64,000 nt of DNA from Halorussus caseinilyticus (lineage in GTDB: Archaea; Halobacteriota; Halobacteria; Halobacteriales; Haladaptataceae), in NCBI RefSeq assembly GCF_029338395.1, contig NZ_CP119809.1, positions 1,364,001 to 1,428,000 of the forward strand. Reading direction: 5' to 3'. The position numbers and the translations under genes are program-made. Shown here one piece after another: positions 7,155-15,019 of the stretch (the stretch's first letter is position 1; every line of letters starts with the position of its first letter). A model generated the notes under the pieces. The model did no database searches, was not told the origin of the DNA, and saw nothing but the letters and a program-made list of their open reading frames with translations.

Positions 7155-8708
7155 CTACGCCTCTTCCACGTCGGGAAGTTCCTCGGCCACCGTCGAGAGC
7201 GCCTCTTGGCGGGTCTCGTCGTCCATCTCGCCGTCGGTCAGCGCCGCGAGCAGACTCGGCAGGGCCGCGACGTACTCCCCGCCTCCGGCGTGTTGGACGA
7301 ACCCGCGCTGGCGGAGCGTCCGGTTGTGACTGTAGGCGAGTTCGCGGTCCTCGGAACCGCCCGCGGCGGCGTGGGTCTCGTCCGGACTCGCCGGTCCCTC
7401 CCGGAGGTAGTAGGCCAGCATCGCGCGCTCGACCGGTTCGAGGGCGTCGAGTTCCGCGCGGATGGCGTCGAGGGGGTCGTCGCCGCGCTCGCTATCGCCG
7501 TCTTCGCTTCCGGTCGCGCCGTCGCTCTCGGAGGCGTCCTCGCCCGCATCGAATCCGCCGAGGTCCGCTTGCTGGGCTTTCCCGCCCTGTCGGACTTCCG
7601 GCGGGGCTTGCCCTTCCTGCTCGGCCCCGTCGGTGTCGATGTAGGGGTTCGCGCGCCGATTCCGGGAGGTGTCGAGCATCGCCTTGGCGAACTTGTCGGC
7701 GACTTCCTCCATCTCGCGGGCCTCCTCCAGTCGGCGTTCGAGGTCGGCGATGCGTTCGTCTTTCTTCTGAAGTTCCCGCTTCAGTTCCTCGATTTCGTCC
7801 TCCCGGCGAGTCTCGGCCTCGCTTATCTCCCGGAGGTCGCCCACGAGGTCGTCGCTGACCGACTTGAGGTCCGGACGCTCGAAGTCGTCGAGACCCGGCG
7901 TGGCCCCCGCGTCGAACGTCCGCTTGCGGTGGAACTGGACCCGGCGGGTCTCCTCGGACCAGTCGGTCGTCAGGAACGCCTCGCCGTCGCCCATGTCCTC
8001 GATGGCGTCGGCGTACTCGCTCCCGAGGATGCGCCCGACGACCTTCGTGTCGTTGTTCCACGTCAGTCGGTGCCACACCAGCCAGTCGCACTGGGTGATG
8101 AAGTCCTTCTTCACGTCGGCGGGGCGCTGGCTGATGCCCGCGATGCCGAGTCCGTGCTTGCGCCCGCGCTTGCCGATTTTGATGAGCATCCGGCCGCACT
8201 CGCCCAACCCGGCCCCCTCTGGGATGTACTCGTGGACCTCCTCTACCACCATCAGGAACGGCTTCTTCAGCTTCTTCTCCTTGGCGAAGAGGTGGCGCGC
8301 GACTTCGGTCAGCAGTTCCTTGCCCTCGTCCTCGTTCAGGTAGCCCGACACGTCGAGGATGATGGGCACGTTGTCCTCCAGCGCGAGCGACGCGAGTCGC
8401 TCGGCGTGTTCGGGGTTGACCTGTATGTCGCACTCGTCGTCGGCCCCGGCGTGTAAAAGTTCGTACTCTTCTTTGAGACCGTAGTACTCACCATCTGTGT
8501 CAACGAGTATTACCGGATATCCACCGTCTAAGAGCTTCTCCGCGACGACTGACGCGGTATTCGACTTCCCGCTTCCGGACTTTCCGGTGATGAACGCCCG
8601 GCCGGTAAGCACCTCTACGACGGGCAGTCTCACGGGGTCGCCGGGGTCGCCAGCGGTGCCCCCTTTCCCGGCGCTCACCTCGGCCACGTCGATGGTCTCT
8701 CGGGACAT
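7155..8708 (-). CDS. HerA/DUF87-like ATPase with coiled coil and C-terminal winged-helix-like region
   Basis: A 517-residue cytosolic P-loop ATPase. Walker A is GKSGSGKS at residues 42-49, Walker B is FLMVVEEVHE near 151-160, and the sensor-like region GLGIAGISQRPADVKKDF follows, typical of the HerA-FtsK superfamily DUF87 domain. A charged coiled coil spans about residues 285-345. After an acidic linker, residues about 425-517 look like a winged-helix domain (LEPVERAMLAYYLREG, NRTLRQRGFVQHAGGGEYV). HerA proteins are hexameric DNA translocases; no NurA nuclease is next door. The gene diverges from the EamA transporter over 89 bases. Role (DNA repair, plasmid or defence-related) is open. Confidence 0.78.
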   Translation of the reverse strand: MSRETIDVAEVSAGKGGTAGDPGDPVRLPVVEVLTGRAFITGKSGSGKSNTASVVAEKLLDGGYPVILVDTDGEYYGLKEEYELLHAGADDECDIQVNPEHAERLASLALEDNVPIILDVSGYLNEDEGKELLTEVARHLFAKEKKLKKPFLMVVEEVHEYIPEGAGLGECGRMLIKIGKRGRKHGLGIAGISQRPADVKKDFITQCDWLVWHRLTWNNDTKVVGRILGSEYADAIEDMGDGEAFLTTDWSEETRRVQFHRKRTFDAGATPGLDDFERPDLKSVSDDLVGDLREISEAETRREDEIEELKRELQKKDERIADLERRLEEAREMEEVADKFAKAMLDTSRNRRANPYIDTDGAEQEGQAPPEVRQGGKAQQADLGGFDAGEDASESDGATGSEDGDSERGDDPLDAIRAELDALEPVERAMLAYYLREGPASPDETHAAAGGSEDRELAYSHNRTLRQRGFVQHAGGGEYVAALPSLLAALTDGEMDDETRQEALSTVAEELPDVEEA

Positions 8709-8797
8709 TCCTTGCGGGCTACCTCTCGCCGGTTCCTCATAAACGGTCGGGGCGACGCTCCCGAACTGCTTTCCCCGACTCCGGCGTACCCCGCGAC

Positions 8798-9715
8798 GTG
8801 TCCCGCGCCCGCGACATCGCCGCCTTCCTGCTGATGGCGCTCCTGTTCGGCGGAGCGTTCCCCGCCATCGAGGTCGGCCTGCGCTCGCTCCCGCCGCTTC
8901 TGCTCGCCGGGGTTCGGTACGGCGTCTCCGGCGCGCTACTGCTCGGTTACGCCCTCGTTCGGACCGACGACTGGCGGCCCCGCGTCCGGGCCGACTTCGC
9001 GGCGGTGCTGGCGGGCGGCGTCTTCTTCATCGGCGGGAGCGGCCTGACCTTCGTCGGCCAGCAGTACACCACTGCGGGGACCGCGGCGGTCGTCTTCAGC
9101 GCGATTCCTATTCTGACAGTCGTGGTCGGCCACGTCCTGCTCCCCGGCGAACGCGTCTCCCGGCGCGGCGCGGTGGGTCTCGTGGTCGGGGTCGTCGGAG
9201 TCGCAATCGTGGTCCGACCCGAATCGGGCGGGTCGAAGCTCGGCGCGGGTCTGGTCGGCGAGGTGCTGGTCTTCCTCGCGGCACTCAGCGTCACCCTCGG
9301 GACGGTGCTGGTCCGCCGGAGCGACCCGCCGATGCCGGTGGTGGCGCTGACCGGGTGGTCGATGGTACTCGGCGCGGTGATACAGGTCGCGCTGGGCGTG
9401 GCCGTCGGCGAATCGTTCGCGTCGGCTCGCTTCGACCCGGCGGCGGTCCTCGCGCTGGCGTACCTCGCGGTGCTGGCCAGCGGCGTCGGGTTCGTGGTCT
9501 ACTTCGACCTGCTCTCGCGGGTCGGACCGCTGGAGGTGAATCTGGTGTCGTATCTCGTGCCGGTGGTCTCGGTCGTCGTCGGGTGGGTGTTGCTCGGCGA
9601 ACCCGTCTCCCCCTCGACGCTCGCGGGGTTCGGCGTCATCGTCGCGGGGTTCGCCCTCCTGAAAGACCGGGAACTGGCCGCGGAGTTGGCGAAGTATCGC
9701 GGCGCGGCGCGGTGA
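8798..9715 (+). CDS. EamA/DMT-superfamily transporter
   Basis: A 305-residue polytopic membrane protein with about ten hydrophobic helices in two EamA repeats. The first includes FGGAFPAIEVGLRSLPPLLLAG-type helix ends and the second ends in the family-typical YLVPVVSVVVGWVLLGEPVS segment. Members export small metabolites or amino acids; the substrate cannot be named. The GTG start at 8798 gives an N-terminus that enters the first helix directly. It is divergent from the HerA-like gene and convergent with dinB. Confidence 0.85.
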   Translation: MSRARDIAAFLLMALLFGGAFPAIEVGLRSLPPLLLAGVRYGVSGALLLGYALVRTDDWRPRVRADFAAVLAGGVFFIGGSGLTFVGQQYTTAGTAAVVFSAIPILTVVVGHVLLPGERVSRRGAVGLVVGVVGVAIVVRPESGGSKLGAGLVGEVLVFLAALSVTLGTVLVRRSDPPMPVVALTGWSMVLGAVIQVALGVAVGESFASARFDPAAVLALAYLAVLASGVGFVVYFDLLSRVGPLEVNLVSYLVPVVSVVVGWVLLGEPVSPSTLAGFGVIVAGFALLKDRELAAELAKYRGAAR

Positions 9716-9734
9716 CGGGAGACGACTCCCCGCG

Positions 9735-11261
9735 CTATCCGAAGTCGCCGAGCGGCACCTGTCCGTCCGCGCCACCCGTCGAGTCGGGGTCCTCCGCGAC
9801 GGTATCGGAGTCGTCGCCGCCCGAGTCGGAACCCCCGGACTCGGCGAAGGCGTCGAGGGTGACATCGGTCGCCGAATCGGTCTCGCCGTCCCCGTCGGCC
9901 GCCTCCGACCCGTCGGAGGCGGCCGCGTCCCACTCGGCCTCCAGCGACAACTGGCCGTCGCGGGCGGCGTCCGGCCCCGCCGCCGCGTCTCCGTCCCCCT
10001 CCCCGGACTCGCCGCGGTCGGTCTCCCACTGTTCGCCGAGCGAACGCTGGCCGTCGTCGGTTTCGGACGCCGTGGGTTCCGTTTCGACCTCGCCGGACCC
10101 CCACCTGTCGCCGAGACTCGCCTGCTCGCCGTCGGCGAACGAGAGGTTCGAGACCCTGACGCCCACCTTCCGGACCGCCTCGCCGTCGAACTCGCCGAAC
10201 AACTCCAGTGCGACTTCCTCGACCAGTCTGGGGTCCTCGACGGGTCCCGGAAGCGACTTCGCGCGGGTGTTCACGTCGTAGGGCGGCGTCACGGCCTTGA
10301 TGCCGATGGTCCGATACATCGCTCCCTTCCGGCGGGCGCGGTCGGCCACCGCCTCCGCGAGGGTCCGAATCCGGTCGCGCTTTTCCTCGTCGTCGTCGGT
10401 CGCTTCGGTGAACGCCGACTCCCGCGAGAGACTCTTCGGGCGGCCTCTCGGCGTGACCTCCCGGTCGTCCTCGCCGCGGGCGCGGCGGTGCATCTCCGCG
10501 CCGCGTTCGCCGAACCGGGCTTCGAGTTCTCCCCGGTCTGCCGCCGCGAGGTCCGCCGCGGTGTCGATGCCCATCCCGCGCAACTCGCGGGCCGTGACCG
10601 GGCCGACGCCGTGAATCTCGCCCGCGTCGAGCGGTGCCAAGAAGTCCCGGACCTCGCCGGGTTCCACCACGACCAAGCCGTCGGGCTTGTCGAAGTCGCT
10701 GGCGATTTTCGCCGTCGCCATGTTCGGCGCGACTCCCACGCTGGCGGTGACGCCCACCTCGCGGTCGATGCGGTGTTTGACGTGGCGGGCGAACCCCTCG
10801 GCGACCTCCCACCCGGTCCGGTCGGTCACGTCGAGGTACGCCTCGTCGATGCTGACCTCCCGGACCACCTCGGCCGACTCGTGGAGAATCTCCTTGACCT
10901 CCGCGCTCACCGCCTCGTAGTAGTCCATGTCCACCGGCCGGTAGTGGCCCGTGTCGTCGGGGTCGGCGTCCGAATCGGGGTCGTCGGCGTCCGCCTTCCG
11001 GGGCAGACGCTCCAGCGCGGTACTGATGGCTTGGGCGCTCTCGACGCCGTACTCGCGGGCCTCGTAGCTCGCGGTGGCGACCGCGCCGTGGGTCTCGCCG
11101 CCCTCGTAGCCCATCCCGACGACGACGGGTTCGCCCTCCAACTCGGGGTCCCGGCGGCGCTCGCAGGCCGCGTAGAAGCAGTCCATGTCCACGTGGAGGA
11201 CGATTGGGTCGTCGCCCTCTTCGTCGGGCGTCCCCGGCAGGCGCGACCCACCTCCAGTCAT
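9735..11261 (-). CDS. dinB: DNA polymerase IV (Y family) with extended acidic C-terminus
   Basis: A 508-residue translesion polymerase. Catalytic carboxylates sit in VDMDCFYA (residues 24-31) and SIDEAYLD (137-144), the helix-hairpin-helix in IHGVGPVTARELRGMGI (217-232), and the little-finger domain runs to about 372. An acidic insert (about 90-103) interrupts the palm. The tail from 378 to 508 carries repeated motifs of the form QxSLxxxW at 380-387, 405-412 and 437-444, plus QVPLGDFG at the very end. The last resembles a PCNA-interacting (PIP) box and the others are PIP-like variants. A TATA box GTTTTAACC at 11287-11295 makes the ATG at 11261 a leaderless start. Confidence 0.93.
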   Translation of the reverse strand: MTGGGSRLPGTPDEEGDDPIVLHVDMDCFYAACERRRDPELEGEPVVVGMGYEGGETHGAVATASYEAREYGVESAQAISTALERLPRKADADDPDSDADPDDTGHYRPVDMDYYEAVSAEVKEILHESAEVVREVSIDEAYLDVTDRTGWEVAEGFARHVKHRIDREVGVTASVGVAPNMATAKIASDFDKPDGLVVVEPGEVRDFLAPLDAGEIHGVGPVTARELRGMGIDTAADLAAADRGELEARFGERGAEMHRRARGEDDREVTPRGRPKSLSRESAFTEATDDDEEKRDRIRTLAEAVADRARRKGAMYRTIGIKAVTPPYDVNTRAKSLPGPVEDPRLVEEVALELFGEFDGEAVRKVGVRVSNLSFADGEQASLGDRWGSGEVETEPTASETDDGQRSLGEQWETDRGESGEGDGDAAAGPDAARDGQLSLEAEWDAAASDGSEAADGDGETDSATDVTLDAFAESGGSDSGGDDSDTVAEDPDSTGGADGQVPLGDFG

Positions 11262-11284
11262 GTCCGGGGATGTTCGCCGCGGTG

Positions 11285-11297
11285 GGTTAAAACTTCA
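11285..11297 (-). promoter_or_regulatory. TATA-box promoter of dinB
   Basis: On the minus strand, GTTTTAACC (11287-11295) lies 26-34 bases before the dinB ATG at 11261, which fits a leaderless transcript. Confidence 0.5.
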
Positions 11298-11305
11298 GTT
11301 CGAGA

Positions 11306-11332
11306 CCGGCCGGTCGCCGTGCGACCGGCCGG
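11306..11332. terminator. GC-rich hairpin between the membrane-protein gene and dinB
   Basis: CCGGCCGGTCGC (11306-11317) and GCGACCGGCCGG (11321-11332) are perfectly complementary around CGT. It lies after the stop of the gene ending at 11367 and just before the dinB promoter, both on the minus strand. Confidence 0.45.
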
Positions 11333-11366
11333 AGTCGCCCCGGTGTCACTCGGCGTCGGTCCGAAC

Positions 11367-11777
11367 TCAGGCGATTTTCCCGTCCCGGAGCAGGTCGGCG
11401 ACGACGTGGACGTAGAGGACCCCCGCCGTGAACAGCGCGTAGACGGGCGCGACGAGCGCCAGCGCCGCGACCAACGCCCCGCCGAGGACCATGTGACTGA
11501 GCAGGCGGTGGACCTCCAGCGACCGGGTGTCCACGCCCTCGAAGACCCGTTCCTGTTCGGTGAACGCGAACACGGGGTCGGTCACGCACCGCCGGAGGTG
11601 TGACCAGTCGCCAGCGTGGACCCGCGCGAGGACGAAGTGGTCGAGGTCGATGAAGACCGAGAGCAGGAGACCGTAGCCGACCAGCACCGCGGCTTCGAGC
11701 GGAATCGAAACCGGGAGCGCGACGACGAGAAGTAGGGAGGCTATCGCGCCGAGAGTCGCGTGTTCGGGGGACTTCAT
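11367..11777 (-). CDS. Membrane protein resembling metal-dependent hydrolase-like (DUF457/YdjM type) family
   Basis: A 136-residue membrane protein with about three to four helices. The sequence IDLDHF near residue 48, with later HxxxHR/SH-type residues (GDWSHLRR, EVHRLLSHMVLGG), is the polar-residue pattern of the membrane-bound metal-dependent hydrolase-like group. The frame is open far upstream, but that extension is basic and Arg/Ser-rich, unlike haloarchaeal protein, so I chose the ATG at 11777 (MKSPEHATLGA). The substrate and activity are unknown. Confidence 0.65.
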   Translation of the reverse strand: MKSPEHATLGAIASLLLVVALPVSIPLEAAVLVGYGLLLSVFIDLDHFVLARVHAGDWSHLRRCVTDPVFAFTEQERVFEGVDTRSLEVHRLLSHMVLGGALVAALALVAPVYALFTAGVLYVHVVADLLRDGKIA

Positions 11778-12073
11778 CGGCCGGGGGTTCGGAGGCTGGG
11801 CAATTAGTTCGTGGGGTACCGCGTCGGCGACGTGCGGAGACGCGACGGGCCGAACGCCGGGGCGCGCTCGACTGACCGACCGCCGGGAGACGCTCGAACC
11901 TGCAAACCGCGGAGTGTCTGCTCGGGAGGGGGCTTTCGAGGCGTTCGTCGCTGTAGCAGGTCGGAGCGCGGGCGAGGACGTTCCGGACGCTCGTCGCCGC
12001 GTGGAGAATAGTATGGAAATATTTAACAATTGTAATTGCTTCTCTAAGCAAGAAATACAAATTTGAAAGAAAT

Positions 12074-12592
12074 CTATTTATTTCTTTTATCCGTGACCGG
12101 AATCTCCACGGTGTCGCTCTCGGTGTCGTCCGTCGCGTCGGAGAGAGCGTCTCTCGGGTCGGGCATCGCGCCCTTCGCGCCCTCCACTGCGCCACTGACG
12201 CCGGTCAGCAGTCCGGTCGGCGCGAGGTCCGGCGTGTCGCGGTCCACGGCCCGGAACCGGCGGTAGAACTCCGCGAACGTCGTCGCCTCCTCCTCGCTCC
12301 CGTCGAACGCCTCGTCCAGCGCCGCGACGTTCTCGCCGAGGTAGTCGGTCAAGGGGTGGTCGTCGCCGTAGCGTTCGGCCGATTTGTCGCGCAGGAACTC
12401 GCCGACCGTCACCCCGCCTCTGTCGGCGTACTCCACGATGGTCCCCTGATTCTCGTAGACGAGTTGGCCCGCGAACAGCGCCGCGCCGAGGTGGTTGGTC
12501 GAGACGCCGAGTTTGGTGGCGACGGGTTTCAGGACGGCCAGCGGAACGTCGCTGTGTTTGACGAGCCACGACGCGGTGTGATGGACGGTCAT
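12074..12592 (-). CDS. Hypothetical acidic protein
   Basis: A 172-residue protein that I do not recognise. Residues 1-60 look helical and moderately hydrophobic (SDVPLAVLKPVATKLGVSTN, ALFAGQLVYENQGTI); the C-terminal 50 residues are acidic and disordered (DATDDTESDTVEIPVTDKRNK). The ATG at 12592 was preferred because the 30 codons before it are Pro/Arg-rich and unlike the rest. It is followed by a strikingly AT-rich stretch (12005-12090), which may hold its T-rich termination signal. Confidence 0.6.
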   Translation of the reverse strand: MTVHHTASWLVKHSDVPLAVLKPVATKLGVSTNHLGAALFAGQLVYENQGTIVEYADRGGVTVGEFLRDKSAERYGDDHPLTDYLGENVAALDEAFDGSEEEATTFAEFYRRFRAVDRDTPDLAPTGLLTGVSGAVEGAKGAMPDPRDALSDATDDTESDTVEIPVTDKRNK

Positions 12593-13059
12593 TGGGTATG
12601 TTGGGTAGTGGACGAGGACGGGTGACTGTTGTGGCGTGGGGTTGGAGTTTCTTGTCGGGGGGACGACGTGCGCTCTACGCATAGGATAATCATGTCCGAT
12701 AAAGTCTGATTCCAGTATTACAGCATCAAACTGCGGAAATTACACATCTCGCCGACCACCGGTGTGCAAACCGAACCGCCCGCGACCGCCGCCACCTCGA
12801 CTCGTCGTCACTCACCACCGTCTGGGACTTCACTTATTATCACTGCTTCCGTTATCCGAAAAACTAACCGCTCGCCGTGTTACTCGCGGTAAAATTCAGT
12901 GGGGTCGGAGGGATTGTGAACTACGGCAAGAGGTTCCTGCTCACTTCGTTGCGCGGGCATGCCTCTTGTCTAGTTCAAATCCCCCTCCGAACAGACGTTG
13001 CCGCTCACGGAGTGGCGAGCGCACGAGGCGCTCGCCGTGTTACTCGCGGTAAAATTCAG
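12593..13059. other. Gene-free stretch between a hypothetical gene and tRNA-Trp
   Basis: AT-rich near 12685-12760, probably promoter DNA for the minus-strand gene. From 12869 on it is the duplicated tRNA 3' end and hairpin described separately. Open frames here are by-products of the repeat. Confidence 0.6.
12869..12990 (-). repeat. tRNA-Trp 3'-end duplicate with long hairpin
   Basis: Bases 12869-12915 repeat 13029-13075 exactly over 47 bp, including the last 15 tRNA bases plus the flank. The copy then forms a hairpin: 12903-12923 pairs imperfectly with 12971-12990 (T-arm-like GTTCAAATCC), and inside it 12925-12933 pairs with 12962-12970. The loop contains a 26-base sequence found again at 40378-40403. 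Confidence 0.8.
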
Positions 13060-13239
13060 TGGGGTCGGAGGGATTTGAACCCCCGATCGACTGATATCTC
13101 CGGTGTGTGCGCCTCGGAACTCCAGAGGGTCGTCGTCGCGGACCGATGATCAGTCGGCCGCTCGGTATATCAGCTGGAGTTTCGTCCCGGGCGCGTAGCC
13201 TCTGGAGTCAGTCGCCATCCCTGACTTGGCCACGACCCC
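13060..13239 (-). tRNA. tRNA-Trp (CCA) with a 106-base intron
   Basis: Read on the minus strand. The 5' acceptor GGGGTCG pairs with CGACCCC, the discriminator is A, the D-stem is GCCA/TGGC, the T-arm is GGGGGTTCAAATCCC, and the anticodon CCA follows CT in the loop. The tRNA is interrupted after position 37: exon 1 is 13202-13239, exon 2 is 13060-13095, and the intron is 13096-13201. Haloarchaeal tRNA-Trp genes are known to hold an intron of this size, which in Haloferax acts as a box C/D guide for methylation of the same tRNA. Two CTGA boxes are visible here, but I could not confirm a canonical box C. Confidence 0.92.
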
Positions 13240-13284
13240 GCACGAATTCGTTGGTCCATACGCACTAAAGGAGTTTCGATTTTC

Positions 13285-13512
13285 TTACTCGCGGTCGGTC
13301 TCGGACCAATCGCAGTCTTGGCACTTCCACCCGGTGACGAACTCGGTCACGCTCGGCATGTAGCCCACTTCGAGAACGTCGCCGCCGCAGTCGGGGCACT
13401 CGCGGTCGGTCTCCTCGATGGCTTCTGCGTCCATCACGTCTTCGCCCTCGACGAGTTCGGCGAGGCTCTCGGGCGTCACCATGCGACCCTGCACGACGCG
13501 GTTGTCGGCCAT
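13285..13512 (-). CDS. Small zinc-ribbon protein (DUF5795-like)
   Basis: A 75-residue protein with two cysteine pairs, CPDCGGD and CQDCDW, forming a C-terminal zinc ribbon after an acidic N-terminal helix region (MVTPESLAELVEGEDVMDAEA). The pattern fits a haloarchaeal family that I believe is DUF5795. I chose the ATG at 13512 (MADNRVVQGR) over the upstream alternative because conservation-like features begin there. It lies downstream of a DUF5794-like membrane protein on the same strand, 101 bases apart, so the two may be linked. Function unknown. Confidence 0.72.
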   Translation of the reverse strand: MADNRVVQGRMVTPESLAELVEGEDVMDAEAIEETDRECPDCGGDVLEVGYMPSVTEFVTGWKCQDCDWSETDRE

Positions 13513-13613
13513 GTCGGAACGAAGCAGGTCCGTCCGGGTAAGCTTTCCCGTCGCTGTCGGCACTGTCGGGACGAGAGGAGTCAGAAGCAGTCAGTTTCGG
13601 TTCGCGCGCGGCC

Positions 13614-14549
13614 TCACAGCCACGGTTCGCGCTCGTCGCCGTCTTCCTCGCCGGGGTAGCCGTAGCCCGCGTCGTCGGACTCGGACCCGCCCGAGCCATC
13701 GGTAGCGACCGCCTGCGAACCGGCGGGGTTCGAGGGGTCGGCGGGGTTCGAGATTTCGGCCGCCATCGCTTCCGCGGCGGCGGTCGTCTCGTCGTCCTCG
13801 TCGGTCTCGTCGGGTTCGGCTTCCTCGGCCGAGTTGGGGTCGAACGCGAGCAGACTGGTGACGGCGAGGACCGCCAGCGGCGCGCGTCCGGGCGCGAACC
13901 CGAGCAGACTCAGCGGCAGGACGCCCAGCGCGACGGCGCTCCCGAACCGGAAGCGGTCTATGTCCACGACACCGCGAAGCCACGGCGAGGTCAGCGCGAC
14001 GGCCAGCGCGAACGCGACGCCGGACCCGGCCGCCGCAGTCGCCTTCAGGATGAGCGCGTGATCGACCGTCGCCACGGTGAATCCCGAGGGCTGGAAGCTG
14101 GCTATCATGCCCAAGCCGACGATGACCGCCGGGCGGGGCAGATACTCGCCGACCCGCGAACTCGCGGTCTTGGCGGCGATGGCCAGCATGACGAGCGCGG
14201 CGAATCGCTCGAACGTCTCGGTGTGAAGCACGCTCTCGATGGTCGGCGCGAACGCCGCTTCGACGGCGGCGACGGCGACGATGCCGACGCCGACTACCAG
14301 CACCGACGCCGCCTGTTCGCGGGGCGTGCCGTCCATCTCGGCGAGGATGACCGCGACGGTCGCGCTCCCGCCGAAGACCAGCAGGCCGACTTGAAGGACG
14401 CCCGCGAGCGTCTCGACGCCGCCCGCGAGGACGAGCGCCGGGAAGATACCGTCTACCAGCGGCAGACCCATGACGGTCGCCAGCAACTTGGTCGCGCCAC
14501 CTACCTGTTGCTCTAGGCGAAGAGCGACCGGATGTTGTGAACTACTCAT
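13614..14549 (-). CDS. Haloarchaeal polytopic membrane protein (DUF5794-like)
   Basis: A 311-residue protein with about eight transmembrane helices in residues 20-235 and a long acidic, Ser/Gly-rich C-terminal tail that ends in EEDGDEREPWL. The membrane part (LLATVMGLPLVDGIFPALVL, VLQVGLLVFGGSATVAVIL) looks like a haloarchaeal family of unknown function, which I believe is DUF5794. The tail is probably cytoplasmic. It is upstream of the small zinc-ribbon gene on the same strand. Confidence 0.72.
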   Translation of the reverse strand: MSSSQHPVALRLEQQVGGATKLLATVMGLPLVDGIFPALVLAGGVETLAGVLQVGLLVFGGSATVAVILAEMDGTPREQAASVLVVGVGIVAVAAVEAAFAPTIESVLHTETFERFAALVMLAIAAKTASSRVGEYLPRPAVIVGLGMIASFQPSGFTVATVDHALILKATAAAGSGVAFALAVALTSPWLRGVVDIDRFRFGSAVALGVLPLSLLGFAPGRAPLAVLAVTSLLAFDPNSAEEAEPDETDEDDETTAAAEAMAAEISNPADPSNPAGSQAVATDGSGGSESDDAGYGYPGEEDGDEREPWL

Positions 14550-15019
14550 GGAACACTAACTGGCGTGGCCGTGTCCATCGGCCGAACGGTGGTGATAGTC
14601 GCGGTACCTGCGATGGTCGCCGTTTCCGAGAGTCCATCGCCGTCCCACGAATGTATTCTCTACCAGTGTAAGGAATGCCAGCGCAAAAATCGGTTTGCAG
14701 GAGCTACCGGAGGTAGCCATCGTCTGACCTGCAGTACGCGCGGCGGTGGGACTGGTAGAGTCCATACACGTTACAAATCGGGTTTCGAGTATAAACGTTG
14801 CGTGAGAGACAACCTCAGACAACAATTATAAATAGGAACACTACTTGCTGTAGGATTAATATCGTAGATTTACACCCGCCATAATCTACGATTCGTTCGG
14901 TGGTCTCGGCTTCCGAATCGTGAGTCACCGTTGCACGACCATGCACATGTTGGAGGTATGGGGTATCGAAACGTGCAACATCTCGCAACATTTTTCACGG
15001 GGCGAGACCTTCGCCTTAC
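14550..15019. other. Gene-free stretch upstream of guaB
   Basis: Small overlapping open frames on both strands lack family character. Bases 14861-14870 and 14883-14892 form a perfect 10-bp inverted repeat (ATCGTAGATT / AATCTACGAT) with a 12-base loop, in an AT-rich context. A T-rich element ACATTTTTCAC near 14986-14996 is the best TATA candidate for guaB. Confidence 0.5.

Noticed and set aside
12869-12990. A second tRNA-Trp gene
   Set aside because: Only the 3' end and a T-arm-like piece are present; there is no D-arm, anticodon arm or 5' acceptor.
12762-13052. Open frame containing VPAHFVARAC
   Set aside because: It translates the tRNA-associated repeat; a similar peptide appears at 40281-40541 because the same DNA repeat is there on the other strand.
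14565-14831. Small plus-strand frame with a CKEC motif
   Set aside because: The cysteine pair lacks a partner pair, the composition is not acidic, and an equally long antisense frame exists.
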